DNA of 64,000 bases from Dethiobacter alkaliphilus AHT 1 (GTDB lineage: Bacteria > Bacillota > Dethiobacteria > Dethiobacterales > Dethiobacteraceae): positions 62,001 through 126,000 of the forward strand of contig NZ_ACJM01000007.1 of NCBI RefSeq assembly GCF_000174415.1, written 5' to 3'. Position 1 is the first letter of the stretch. Every line of letters starts with the position of its first letter. The notes under the pieces are model-generated. The model was not told where the DNA came from and ran no database searches. It saw only the letters and a list, made by a program, of their open reading frames with translations. Both the position numbers and the translations under genes were made by a program. Shown here one piece after another: positions 43,373-51,508 of the stretch.

Positions 43373-44500
43373 TTAGTAAATGTCCTCCAGGAGCCTTAAA
43401 ATATCCTGTTTGCTTAAGTCTACCGGATTATTATCCATTCTGCCGGGGGTAAACGACTTATCTGCAATCCCAGCCAATTCAGTTCTGCTAGCTCCATGAT
43501 GCCTTAAACGGGCTAAGATACCTGCTTTTTTATAAATCCTTTGAATAAATACTTCAACCTCTTCTGCACTGGATACACCAAAAGCAGCAAAGAACTGCTC
43601 CTTTTCAATTAAGGAATCTTCATTCATAGCCAGCATTTTTCCCAGCGTCATGCTTACTGCCACACCATGATTCAAACCATATTTAAGTGTCAGCGGATAA
43701 GAAATGGAATGGCAGGCCGTGGTTTTTGTATTGCTAAAAGCCAGGCCGGCAAACAGGCTGCCGTTTGCCACCTTCGTTCTTAAATTAATATCACCCAGGT
43801 TATCCAAAAGCATGTCCAGATTCTTTGTAATACAATTAATGGCCTTTGTGGCGTACATCCTCACAATTTCATTGGTATTTCTGGACCAATAAGCTTCGGT
43901 GGCATGACTGAGCGCATCAAGGGCGGAAGCTGCCGTCATATACCCGTTGAGATTAACCGTTAATTCCGGAGCAACAATTGCAGCTCTTGGATATAAGGCC
44001 GCATCCTCTATTGAGTATTTTGCTTCAGCTTCCCTGTCCCATACTGTGGCCCAGGAAGTCACCTCGGAGCCGGTGCCGGCTGTGGTGGGAACCGCAATCA
44101 ACGGACAATCCATGGCTCCGTAGCGCTTTTCTCTGATTACATTACGTATATCCTCAGGGGATTCTATCTCAACCCCACGCAATGCAACCAACGCTTTTCC
44201 GGCATCAATTACACTTCCCCCACCAACAGCCAGTACAAGATCATAGGGAAGCGAATCTGTTTCTTGCTTAATTTCAGCAATGTCTGCCACATCCGGATTG
44301 GAGGGGATTTGCGAAAAGACTGTAACATCGCTATCTTTTAATAATACCAGAATTTCCGCTAAATACCCCGATTTCTTTAAAGACTGAAATCCTGTGAGCA
44401 GCAAAACCTTTGAACCGCCACAGGATTGTACTATTTGAGGCAAATTGTTTAATACCTTTTGCCCGAACAAAAGACGTACCGGGTTAAAAAACTTAGCCAT
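43373..44500 (-). CDS. Iron-containing alcohol dehydrogenase (phosphonoacetaldehyde reductase)
   Basis: A group III Fe-ADH of 375 residues. ATG 44498-44500 gives the better ribosome-site distance (AAGGA); an ATG four codons upstream is nearly on that site. The NAD site is 'LVLAVGGGSVIDAGKAL'. Metal ligands are in 'ALDALSHATEAYW' and 'YGLNHGVAVSMTLG'. In phosphonate operons such an enzyme next to PepM and Ppd reduces phosphonoacetaldehyde to 2-hydroxyethylphosphonate (PhpC-like). No transaminase for 2-aminoethylphosphonate is in the locus, which supports the hydroxy product. Substrate is inferred from context. Confidence 0.88.
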   Translation of the reverse strand: MAKFFNPVRLLFGQKVLNNLPQIVQSCGGSKVLLLTGFQSLKKSGYLAEILVLLKDSDVTVFSQIPSNPDVADIAEIKQETDSLPYDLVLAVGGGSVIDAGKALVALRGVEIESPEDIRNVIREKRYGAMDCPLIAVPTTAGTGSEVTSWATVWDREAEAKYSIEDAALYPRAAIVAPELTVNLNGYMTAASALDALSHATEAYWSRNTNEIVRMYATKAINCITKNLDMLLDNLGDINLRTKVANGSLFAGLAFSNTKTTACHSISYPLTLKYGLNHGVAVSMTLGKMLAMNEDSLIEKEQFFAAFGVSSAEEVEVFIQRIYKKAGILARLRHHGASRTELAGIADKSFTPGRMDNNPVDLSKQDILRLLEDIY

Positions 44501-45722
44501 TATTTCGCCCATCCTTTTTAGAGATTACTGCCTCCACTTTCTTTGCAACACGCTGAGTATTGTTTCCATCGCTATATTTATGGAAAAGACTCCTGGCAAA
44601 ATCGTATTGCTGCTTTTCTGTTTCTTTGAGTGGCAACGTTAATGCTTTTTTGATTGCCGCAATTAACTCGGTACCGTTATAGACCTTTTCACCGGGAAAC
44701 AATTGCTCCATATCCCATAGAGTACCCCTTTTTTCATGGTAGCGGTCAAAATCGTACCAGTAGGCAATGACGGGATTACCGGTGAGCAGATAATCAAGCC
44801 AAATGGAAGAGTAGTCGGTAATCAATATCCGGGCATTCTTTAATAGCACCTGCACTTCCGGGTACTTGTGCTGGCCCAGGTTAAGAATTAAAGGATTCAG
44901 GTCATATAGATTTTGAAACATGTGTTCATCTTTTTCATGGAGCCGCATTCCCAAAACGGCATTGTGTTGTTCCAAAACCTCCGTTAACTCACCCAGATAA
45001 GCTTTCTCCAAGGGAGCAAAATCATTTTGGAAGCTGCGCCAGGTTGGCGCATAGAGGATCAGCCTCTTTCCGTTTAGCTGGTTTAATAGTTTTTGTTCCA
45101 ACTGCGCTAAGTCTGCAGGCAGTGGGTCGCTCGCTGTTAAAATATCATTGCGGGGTGTACCTGTAACCCAGATATCCTCAAGCGGCTTTTGAAAGGTAGC
45201 TGCCTTGGCGATGGCATCTATTTCTGATGAAGCAACAATTTTGCTAAATTGTGCTGCTTTAGATTTATGATTGCTAAACCGTTCTTTTTTAACTAACCAA
45301 TGTTTTTTAGTAGCAATGCCATGCCATAAATTAACGATCAGGCGCCGCTTGCCAAGCTTACTTAACGGGAAACCCACATCCCTGATCAGGTCATGAGTGA
45401 CAAATATATTTTTAGCTTGCAGTGCGATAAATAGGGATTTTAGATTCCTCCTCTTAACAATACAGAATCTTTCCTGGTATGTCTGCAATAAATATTCTTC
45501 AGTTTCTGAAGACTTTCTTTTGCCAAGCGAATAGAAGTGAACTCTTAGCTTATTATTTTTTGCTAACAATTGTTCCGCAAAAAATCTGGCATTGCCTCCA
45601 ATACCGGAATGAGAAGCAACAATCCAAACGCTTTCGTTTTTAGGTATGAGAAAGTCCACTACTAAAAAACTGTAGTAAGTTAAGCTGTATGCGACTTTCT
45701 TTAGCAGTGCATGTAATACCAT
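44493..45722 (-). CDS. CDP-glycerol:polyglycerol-phosphate transferase family protein (TagB/TagF-like)
   Basis: A peripheral membrane transferase of 409 residues. The GT-B-like poly(glycerol phosphate) polymerase motifs are 'NLWHGIATKK' (first catalytic histidine), 'TGTPRNDIL', 'ILYAPTWRSF', 'GMRLHEKDEHM' (second histidine), 'ITDYSSIWLDYLLTGNPVIAY' and 'FHKYSDGNNTQRV'. It transfers a CDP-activated alcohol phosphate to a lipid-linked acceptor, either as primase or polymerase. Its position directly before the phosphonate genes (8-base overlap with the alcohol dehydrogenase ATG) suggests that CMP-hydroxyethylphosphonate or CDP-glycerol is the donor. A second copy lies at 59004. Confidence 0.9.
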   Translation of the reverse strand: MVLHALLKKVAYSLTYYSFLVVDFLIPKNESVWIVASHSGIGGNARFFAEQLLAKNNKLRVHFYSLGKRKSSETEEYLLQTYQERFCIVKRRNLKSLFIALQAKNIFVTHDLIRDVGFPLSKLGKRRLIVNLWHGIATKKHWLVKKERFSNHKSKAAQFSKIVASSEIDAIAKAATFQKPLEDIWVTGTPRNDILTASDPLPADLAQLEQKLLNQLNGKRLILYAPTWRSFQNDFAPLEKAYLGELTEVLEQHNAVLGMRLHEKDEHMFQNLYDLNPLILNLGQHKYPEVQVLLKNARILITDYSSIWLDYLLTGNPVIAYWYDFDRYHEKRGTLWDMEQLFPGEKVYNGTELIAAIKKALTLPLKETEKQQYDFARSLFHKYSDGNNTQRVAKKVEAVISKKDGRNNG

Positions 45723-45742
45723 GTTTCATGGCCCTTCTCTAA

Positions 45743-47224
45743 TTAGTTTAAAAAGACTCTATTAACATTAGCTAAAATGGATTTAGCTTTTATTATAAAT
45801 CTTCGCTTAACCACTTGCCTTTGTTGTAATAATACCTTCCGTTGTTCCTGATTAGCGTAGGATAGCGCCAGCTTTTCCAGATAAGTAATGGCAGGCAAAT
45901 AGAAATCTATTAGCGCATTATCAGTTTTCTTTTTGTTTAAACTCTGCAGTTTAATTACAATCAAGGCATAGATAAAGAATATCTTTTCTATGTTTTCCAG
46001 CTTCATGCCCTTCTCAGGATTTTCTAAGAATAGTTTTTTAATATCAACAAAATTAAGTTTGAGTTTGACTATCAGATTGGCAATGTCAAACCACACAGGG
46101 CCAACAGTATATGAATTCCAGTCAATCAAAACAGGCTCTTTGGTATCCTCTTTCATGATAATATTATGGGGGCCTAGGTCACCATGTAAAAACCTATAGT
46201 GCTTATCAGGATTAACTTTTTCATAAAGTTGCATTTCCAGAAACACAAACTTAAGTCGCTTTATTACATCCAAAGCTTCATTAGGATAGTCCTCGTTTTT
46301 TAATCTCTTTTCTAACAAACTAATCAATCTTACATTTGTTGCTTGGTTGTGAATCGAAGTAAAAAAATGAAGGATGTTCTGACTTTTACCTCTTAATACC
46401 AGGCGATATGTGGGAATACTAAAATGATGGAAATAATCTTTAGGTTTAATTGTTGCCAAAGTGTTTTGGATACTTTTAATAATGCTCTGTAGATCTTTTT
46501 CTAAAGGTACATTTCCAGTTATTTTTTCCATTGTCAGAAAAGACATGTTGTTTCTATCAATTATACTTATTAACTCAGGAGTAACTTTCTGCAGCTGTGG
46601 AAATTGCCCTACTATCTCTTCATAAAAAAGCCGTTCTCTTTTCAATTTAATATCAGCGATTTTTGTTATATATTCTTGGGGGTTTGGCCTATCTGTTTCT
46701 ACATGCACCAGGCAGCCATAATTATTTTTACCACCGCTAAAGACATACTCGGACTCCAGAGTTTTTTCATCTATTGAGAGAGACTTTTTTACCAATTCCG
46801 TTAACTCTTCTAAGGTTGTACCTTGTTCTAATTCCAAAGCCTGTATAAAAGCTTTGGTAGCCTCCTGGCTTTTCTTTAAGAAATTATAGCTGCGGCCAAG
46901 CTTAAAATAGTGAATTCCATTATCTTTATCAATTTTAATTAATTCTTCTGCTATAAGCTTTGCTTTTTCCCATTTTTTTTGAACGCTATATAGGTTGTAC
47001 AGCTCAGCAAGTAGGCTTTGGTTCTGGGGAAACTGTTCTAACCCCCGCTCCAAAACCGACTGCGCCTCCTTGTACTCACCTTCAAAGCGGAGGCATTGGC
47101 CCAAATCTCTGTATGCAACATCATCTGCATGATTAATATTGATATATTTTTCCAGGGCCCCTATGGCGTGTCGCCATTTCTTCTCTTTTATAAAATCTTG
47201 GATTTCTCTGTTATATTCGTCCAT
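45743..47224 (-). CDS. TPR protein fused to an aminoglycoside/choline-kinase-like phosphotransferase
   Basis: A 493-residue cytoplasmic fusion. ATG 47222-47224 has GAGGT five bases upstream. Residues 1-130 are about three to four TPR units ('WRHAIGALEKYININHADDVAYRDLGQCLRFEGEYKEA' pattern). Residues 170-450 are a protein-kinase-like APH/choline kinase domain with 'FLTMEKITG' and the catalytic 'FLHGDLGPHNIIMK' followed by 'PVLIDWNSYTVGPVWFDIAN'. In lic loci the APH-type LicA kinase phosphorylates choline before LicC and LicD act. Here it may phosphorylate an alcohol or sugar for the same set. Substrate unknown. Confidence 0.85.
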   Translation of the reverse strand: MDEYNREIQDFIKEKKWRHAIGALEKYININHADDVAYRDLGQCLRFEGEYKEAQSVLERGLEQFPQNQSLLAELYNLYSVQKKWEKAKLIAEELIKIDKDNGIHYFKLGRSYNFLKKSQEATKAFIQALELEQGTTLEELTELVKKSLSIDEKTLESEYVFSGGKNNYGCLVHVETDRPNPQEYITKIADIKLKRERLFYEEIVGQFPQLQKVTPELISIIDRNNMSFLTMEKITGNVPLEKDLQSIIKSIQNTLATIKPKDYFHHFSIPTYRLVLRGKSQNILHFFTSIHNQATNVRLISLLEKRLKNEDYPNEALDVIKRLKFVFLEMQLYEKVNPDKHYRFLHGDLGPHNIIMKEDTKEPVLIDWNSYTVGPVWFDIANLIVKLKLNFVDIKKLFLENPEKGMKLENIEKIFFIYALIVIKLQSLNKKKTDNALIDFYLPAITYLEKLALSYANQEQRKVLLQQRQVVKRRFIIKAKSILANVNRVFLN

Positions 47225-47269
47225 TTTTACCTCATAGAACTCTAGGTTTGGCACAACTGGTGTTAAGTG

Positions 47270-47530
47270 TTATTTCTTTAGCATTCTTCCAATTTTCCTC
47301 AAGAGAGCTGTTGCTTTCCAATACTTAGTATTTTTAATTCTCTTGTATTTTTGCTTTAATTCTTTGTACTCTTTGTTCTGTTTTAATAATTGTTCCTCTC
47401 GCCTTCTCAATTTACTAGACTTCTTTTCGTTATCTTTATTTAACTTGATTTCTGCTCTTCAAGTTTAGTTACCTTCTGTTCTAGCTCACTATATATTGCT
47501 GAGCTTTTTCTTTTTGCACTGTTTCTTATT
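47270..47530 (-). pseudogene. Coiled-coil C-terminal remnant, frameshifted
   Basis: In one minus-strand frame the sequence encodes 'SAIYSELEQKVTKLEEQ'. After a one-base shift it continues 'KLNKDNEKKSSKLRRREEQLLKQ' and ends with 'YKRIKNTKYWKATALLRKIGRMLKK' and a stop at 47270. The lysine/glutamate heptads followed by an 'NTKYWKATALLRK' tail resemble the C-terminal ends of surface-polysaccharide glycosyltransferases and CapA-type proteins ('R.SR.W..T.PLR'). No start codon and an internal frameshift indicate a pseudogene remnant. Confidence 0.6.
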
Positions 47531-47597
47531 CTTTAAAGTCAGGGTCTGAAATCACGAATTTGCTTTATTTGCTTAGTTTCAGACTTAAACCCAGGAG

Positions 47598-47770
47598 AAA
47601 CCCCACAAGAACCGAAAAAAGCAGAACCTCTATAAGGCCTATCTGGTTATCATCAACGAGATAGGATTTCACCCATTGAACCGTAATGAAGCCAACACTG
47701 TGTTATTGGGAGGCGTTAACCTGATCTACCAGCAAACATCCATCTCGTTACATCCAATAAAGAACAAATG
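47598..47770 (+). pseudogene. istB: Remnant of an IS21 IstB-type ATPase
   Basis: A plus-strand frame reads 'NLYKAYLVIINEIGFHPLNRNEANTV' and then 'LIYQQTSISL'. It matches the Walker-B region of IstB helper ATPases, which typically read 'LLIIDEIGFLPLDREEANL...RY..GS'. Only some 55 codons are present, the Walker-B aspartate is asparagine, and no start or istA part is seen. It is a fragment left by an old IS21 insertion. Confidence 0.6.
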
Positions 47771-47808
47771 CAGCACTCTAAATGGTCACCCGTGCAGAAC
47801 TGCACACC

Positions 47809-49806
47809 TTAAACATTAAATAAATCAGTAAATGCTGCAAATTTTTTACCATTTAAAAGGTCCTTTACAATACGAGCTTCTGCCCTTCGATAAGCTTCTC
47901 CAAGTTTTCTGTCAAATTCATTATTAAAAGAATGGAACCTCCCAGGTCTAGGTGTAATTTCACCAAGAACCATGCCTGTATGACTCTTTAGCATATCAAG
48001 CCTAATAAAAGGTGTTGGTATCTGTAAGCTAACATTAATTGCAATTTCCTTATCTTCTTCGGTAAAACCGGTCCCATCGAAAACTTGACCGTCATATCTA
48101 CCCGTACTAACTGGATTCATATCAGCATCCCAGTAACAAAACTTTTTATAGAACGCAGGGTTGCTTTCTGAGACTAATAATAACTCACCATAAAAAACGT
48201 AGAACTTAATATCAGAAGGCGGTTCAGTAGCCCCAGGAGAACTTAGAATAAGCTCTTCTGTCATCCACTCGTCTTTACGCAAAGGGTTCCTACCTTTTAG
48301 CCCCGCTTCTAACTTAGCCTCTACATCTTTTTTAACTTCTGACCAACTTTTAAGGAATACGCCCTCTCTTGCTGACAGTATTTTCCCTTCATTAAAAACA
48401 AGATACACGCCCATAGAACCTGTAGACTTAGTTGGTTTAACGACGACTGGTCCTTTTTGCTCACCAATTTCAGAAAACGAATAAGTTTTACCATCAGTGA
48501 TAGGTCTGCGGAGGCCAATACTATCAGCAAATTTATAAGCTACGTCTTTTTTGTCGAGGTTCCACGAGTATTCAGGGTAACCCATTTTACGTAAAGCTGA
48601 CTTTTCAACAACAATATCCCGAAAAGAAAAGGTATCCTTTATGATTAATTTTCTTCTCTCAAAATTTTTCAACAACCAGTAACTGAGATATTCTTTTTTT
48701 ACTACATTACTTAGAGACTGATATAATTCATAAAGCCCTTTTTTACCTTTTAAATGCTTGCTACCATATAATTCTTTATAATAAGCTGTGAAATTTGAAT
48801 CTATCTCGACGTGAAGATTACCTAATTGATTAATGTGACTTTCTAAAACATTTTTATCATTGAAATTTACATCAGATAGTTTTTTATCCCCAAAAATAAT
48901 TCTTTTTAAATCATCGTTGGTTTTAGCTTCTTTGCCTGCATTTGTATGAAAGATATAAAAGAATCCATGCTGATCCTTGTCAATTTGGTAACTATAGTTT
49001 GAAATATTTTCTTCATTTTCAAAAAGCTTATTTAATTCTTGAAGTTCTTCTTCTTTTGCTAAACGCACATTGAAATTTGTCTTTTTATTATCAGTTACAA
49101 TTGGGTAGAACCGTGGTTCAACTTGCCAACCGTGTTCTCTTTCAGCAAACTCAAGTTTTACTATAAAACTATAAGGCAATGCATTCAACTTGCTATAGCG
49201 CCCTGGTGAGTTAAAAACAAAATTTCCTATAGAATGTGCAATGATGCCTTTCTCGCTCTTTTTTATATATTCTACCGTATGAGTTCCATGGGCAAAAACA
49301 AAATCTGCACCTGCATCTATAAATGTTTGACAAATTTCTTCGATCTTTGGTGAAACAGGCTTATAATCAAAACCTTGCCAATGAGGACACACTATTATTA
49401 CGGCATCAGGCTCCTTACTTCTAAGAGCAGTAATCTTTTCTGCTGTCTTAGATGGCCTCAAGGAATTAACACCCGGACTGTCTTTTCTGGCAAAAAAGTC
49501 ATAGTCCTCCCGGTAGCGCTTTGAGGCACGCATGCCTGTAAAGACATAAACCTTTTTAGTGCTCTTGTCACCCTTTAGCTCTAGCTCAAAAGGTTTTTCT
49601 GCTTCTTTTCTGTTATTACCTGCACCAAACCACTTTATTTTTGCCTTAGAAAGCTCCTTGATAGTCTTGTCTAATACTTCAGGGCCAAAATCCATGGTAT
49701 GATTATTTGCCAAACTAACGGCTGTAACATCTAATTGCTTTAATACTTCAAGCGTACGCTCCGGTTTATCCCAGTTTGGGTACTCTTTGACCTGTACCCG
49801 AATTGC
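47809..49806 (-). pseudogene. CapA-family protein fused to TupA-like ATP-grasp, C-terminal portion (split by IS3)
   Basis: The reading frame runs from the IS3 boundary to a stop at 47809 (about 665 native residues). The first part is the CapA metallophosphatase-like fold: 'VTAVSLANNHTMDFG', 'VIIVCPHWQG', 'FVFAHGTHTVEYIK' and 'GIIAHSIGNFVFN'. From about residue 430 of the open frame an ATP-grasp domain follows: 'GPVVVKPTKSTGSMGVYL', 'WMTEELILSS', 'DIKFYVFYGELLLVSES' and 'PFIRLDMLKSHTGMVLGEITPRPG' (metal ligands), as in TupA-like ligases. The amino-terminal 'GDTSLGDYYL' part is on the other side of the IS at 51230-51463. An ATG inside the IS (49903-49905) is in frame, so the ATP-grasp part might still be made. 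Confidence 0.85.
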
Positions 49807-49837
49807 TGGACACACATGAGTTAGGTATAATAACCAT

Positions 49838-50146
49838 GTGGAGGAGATAAAAATGCCAAGCAATGCAAACCGGTACAGTGAAGAATTTAAGAAGGATGCC
49901 ATCAAACTAGTCCAGGAAGGTGGCAGGCCTGTTAATAGTGTCGCAAACGACCTTGGAATAAACGCTCAGACATTACGGAATTGGCTTAAAGAAGAGAAAA
50001 AGCGGCAGAACCCTGAGAGTGCGAGGATTCTTGAACTCGAGGCTCAGCTAAAGGCGGAAAAGCGCAGAAACAATGAGCTCGAGGAGGCCGTCGATATTTT
50101 AAAAAAGGCTACAGCACTCTTCGTGAAAGACAACCGGAAACAGTAA
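49838..50146 (+). CDS. IS3 OrfA (helix-turn-helix protein)
   Basis: 102 residues. The N-terminal helix-turn-helix is 'YSEEFKKDAIKLVQEGGRPVNSVANDLGINAQTLRNWLK', followed by a leucine-zipper-like coiled coil. GGAGG lies upstream of the ATG. The last codons include the slippery A-AAA-AAG run at 50101-50107, where ribosomes can shift to the -1 frame and make the OrfAB transposase. Confidence 0.92.
   Translation: MEEIKMPSNANRYSEEFKKDAIKLVQEGGRPVNSVANDLGINAQTLRNWLKEEKKRQNPESARILELEAQLKAEKRRNNELEEAVDILKKATALFVKDNRKQ
50101..50107 (+). promoter_or_regulatory. Programmed -1 ribosomal frameshift site of IS3
   Basis: Heptamer A-AAA-AAG, read in OrfA as AAA-AAG and preceded by TTT. Shifting back one base enters the OrfB frame, which is open from here through 50194 to 51018. 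This is the classical frameshift motif of IS3 elements. Confidence 0.75.
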
Positions 50147-50193
50147 TTTACAAACACATCAATGAACTAAGCTCCCAGTTCCCGGTTGAGAAG

Positions 50194-51018
50194 ATGTGCA
50201 AATACCTTGAGGTAACACGGAGCAACTTTTATAATTGGAAAAACAGGGGTCCCAGTAAACGGGCTCTTGAGAACGAAAAGATACTTGAGATTGCGAAGAA
50301 AAGTTATGCTGAGTGCCATGGTATCTGCGGCTTAGATAAAATGCTGGAGGACGTACGAGAACACTTTCCTAAGTGCAGCCGTAACAGGCTTTATGGCATC
50401 CAGAAACGAAATGGATTGTACTCCAAGCGCAAACGGAAGTTTAAAGCTACCACAGACTCAAACCATCAGCTTCCGGTAGCAGAGAATCTTTTAAACCAGA
50501 ACTTTAAAGCTGACAAGCCTGGAGCCGTATGGGTTACCGATATAAGCTATGTAAACACCATTGAAGGCTGGTTATACCTGGCCACCGTTAAAGATATATG
50601 TACAAAAGACATTGTTGGCTGGGCAACGGCTGACAATATGAAAACGGAACTTTGCATTAAAGCTTTGGAAAGCGCAATTAAACGGTACCGACCGTCGCCC
50701 GGTTTGATTCATCATTCAGATCGAGGAGTACAATATTGCAGCAAAGATTATCAGAAACTACTTAAGAAGCACGGAATGGTATGCAGTATGAGCCGTAAAG
50801 GCAACTGCTACGATAACGCCTGCGCTGAAACGTTTTTCGGCACTATAAAATGCGAGATGCTGTACCATAAAAAATACGAAACCCGTAAAGAGGCTCATCG
50901 GGACATATTCTGGTACATCGAGATATTTTACAACCGTAAAAGGCGGCACCAGTCGCTTGGTTATATGACTCCCGCAGAATATAGGAAAACCATTGAAGAG
51001 CAGTTACTAGCAGCTTAA
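50194..51018 (+). CDS. IS3 OrfB transposase (DDE integrase core)
   Basis: 274 residues from the internal ATG. The functional product is probably OrfAB, reached by -1 frameshift at 50101-50107. The integrase core shows 'VWVTDISYV' (D), 'GLIHHSDRGVQYCS' (D) and 'NACAETFFGTIKCEM' (E), with the C-terminal 'FYNRKRRHQSLGYMTPAEY'. An N-terminal HTH_21 region is present ('SYAECHGICGLDKML'). The gene is intact, so the element may still be active. Confidence 0.95.
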   Translation: MCKYLEVTRSNFYNWKNRGPSKRALENEKILEIAKKSYAECHGICGLDKMLEDVREHFPKCSRNRLYGIQKRNGLYSKRKRKFKATTDSNHQLPVAENLLNQNFKADKPGAVWVTDISYVNTIEGWLYLATVKDICTKDIVGWATADNMKTELCIKALESAIKRYRPSPGLIHHSDRGVQYCSKDYQKLLKKHGMVCSMSRKGNCYDNACAETFFGTIKCEMLYHKKYETRKEAHRDIFWYIEIFYNRKRRHQSLGYMTPAEYRKTIEEQLLAA

Positions 51019-51229
51019 GAGTATCGCTCAATGGTTGTCAAGGGCTCGCGAAGCGAGTATGTCGAGGCGAAGGCCGGAGACCCTTTACAACCTGTATAAT
51101 CCAGAACCCTTGAATCGGGCTGGCGATGCCAGTTAGCGGCATTGACAGCTTGATTACAAAATGGGTAAATAACAGATTTTCAAGCAATCATGAGATTTAA
51201 TGAGAATAGCTAACTCTGGAGTGTCCAAT

Positions 51230-51463
51230 TTAACGGGAAAAGGTCACTTTTCCCTCTAGTGAAGTTGTAGGATGCCCAGCCAAAACACTTTCAAAATTTA
51301 AAATAAAGTAATCACTCTCTTTAACGAGAGGCTTAACTCCTGCAAAGAAGGAGAGTGGTTCATTATGCAAGCGTTCTATATTTTCTTCATTGCCTTGCTT
51401 ATCTAAATAATAATCCCCCAGACTTGTATCACCAGCAAACGTTATAGTAAACTTTTTAGCCAT
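51230..51463 (-). pseudogene. CapA-like gene, amino-terminal fragment
   Basis: Start ATG 51461-51463 with AAGGAG eight or so bases upstream. The 77 residues contain the CapA start 'TITFAGDTSLGDYYLD', 'LSFFAGVKPLVKESDYFILNFESVLAG' and 'TSLEGK'. The frame stops at 51230, at the IS3 boundary. The continuing CapA sequence ('VKEYPNWDKPERTLEVLKQL') is found across the IS at 47809-49806. CapA-family proteins take part in poly-glutamate and polysaccharide modification. It ends 46 bases after the upstream ATP-grasp gene in the same direction, so it was part of that operon. Confidence 0.88.
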
Positions 51464-51508
51464 GCTATCGTCTCCTTATTGGCTTTCATATTATTATAGA
51501 CTTGGGTA

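Larger units (their letters stand above)
47255..47808. other. Gene-poor gap holding two decayed gene remnants
   Basis: This stretch of about 550 bases has no intact gene. It holds a frameshifted coiled-coil remnant (47270-47530, minus strand) and an IS21 IstB fragment (47598-47770, plus strand), each annotated separately. Together with the IS3 element at 49807 they show that the left end of the CapA/ATP-grasp block has been rearranged. Confidence 0.6.
49807..51227 (+). mobile_element. IS3-family insertion sequence disrupting the capA-like gene
   Basis: A 1421-base element with ends TGGACACACATGAGTTAG (left) and TGGACACTCCAGAGTTAG (right, minus strand), 14 of 18 bases identical. It encodes OrfA and OrfB in overlapping phases with a slippery site for programmed frameshifting. 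It is inserted antisense in a CapA/ATP-grasp gene, whose two parts flank it. AATT occurs at both junctions (49801-49804 and 51227-51230), but no clean 3-4-base target duplication adjacent to both ends is visible. Confidence 0.92.

Noticed and set aside
42056-43373. 2-Aminoethylphosphonate as the end product
   Set aside because: No AEP transaminase gene is present in the locus; an alcohol dehydrogenase is in its place. It cannot be excluded if the transaminase is elsewhere.
49807-49905. Native N-terminus of the CapA-like protein beginning at 49905
   Set aside because: Those roughly 33 codons are IS3 sequence read antisense; the real N-terminus lies beyond the IS at 51463.
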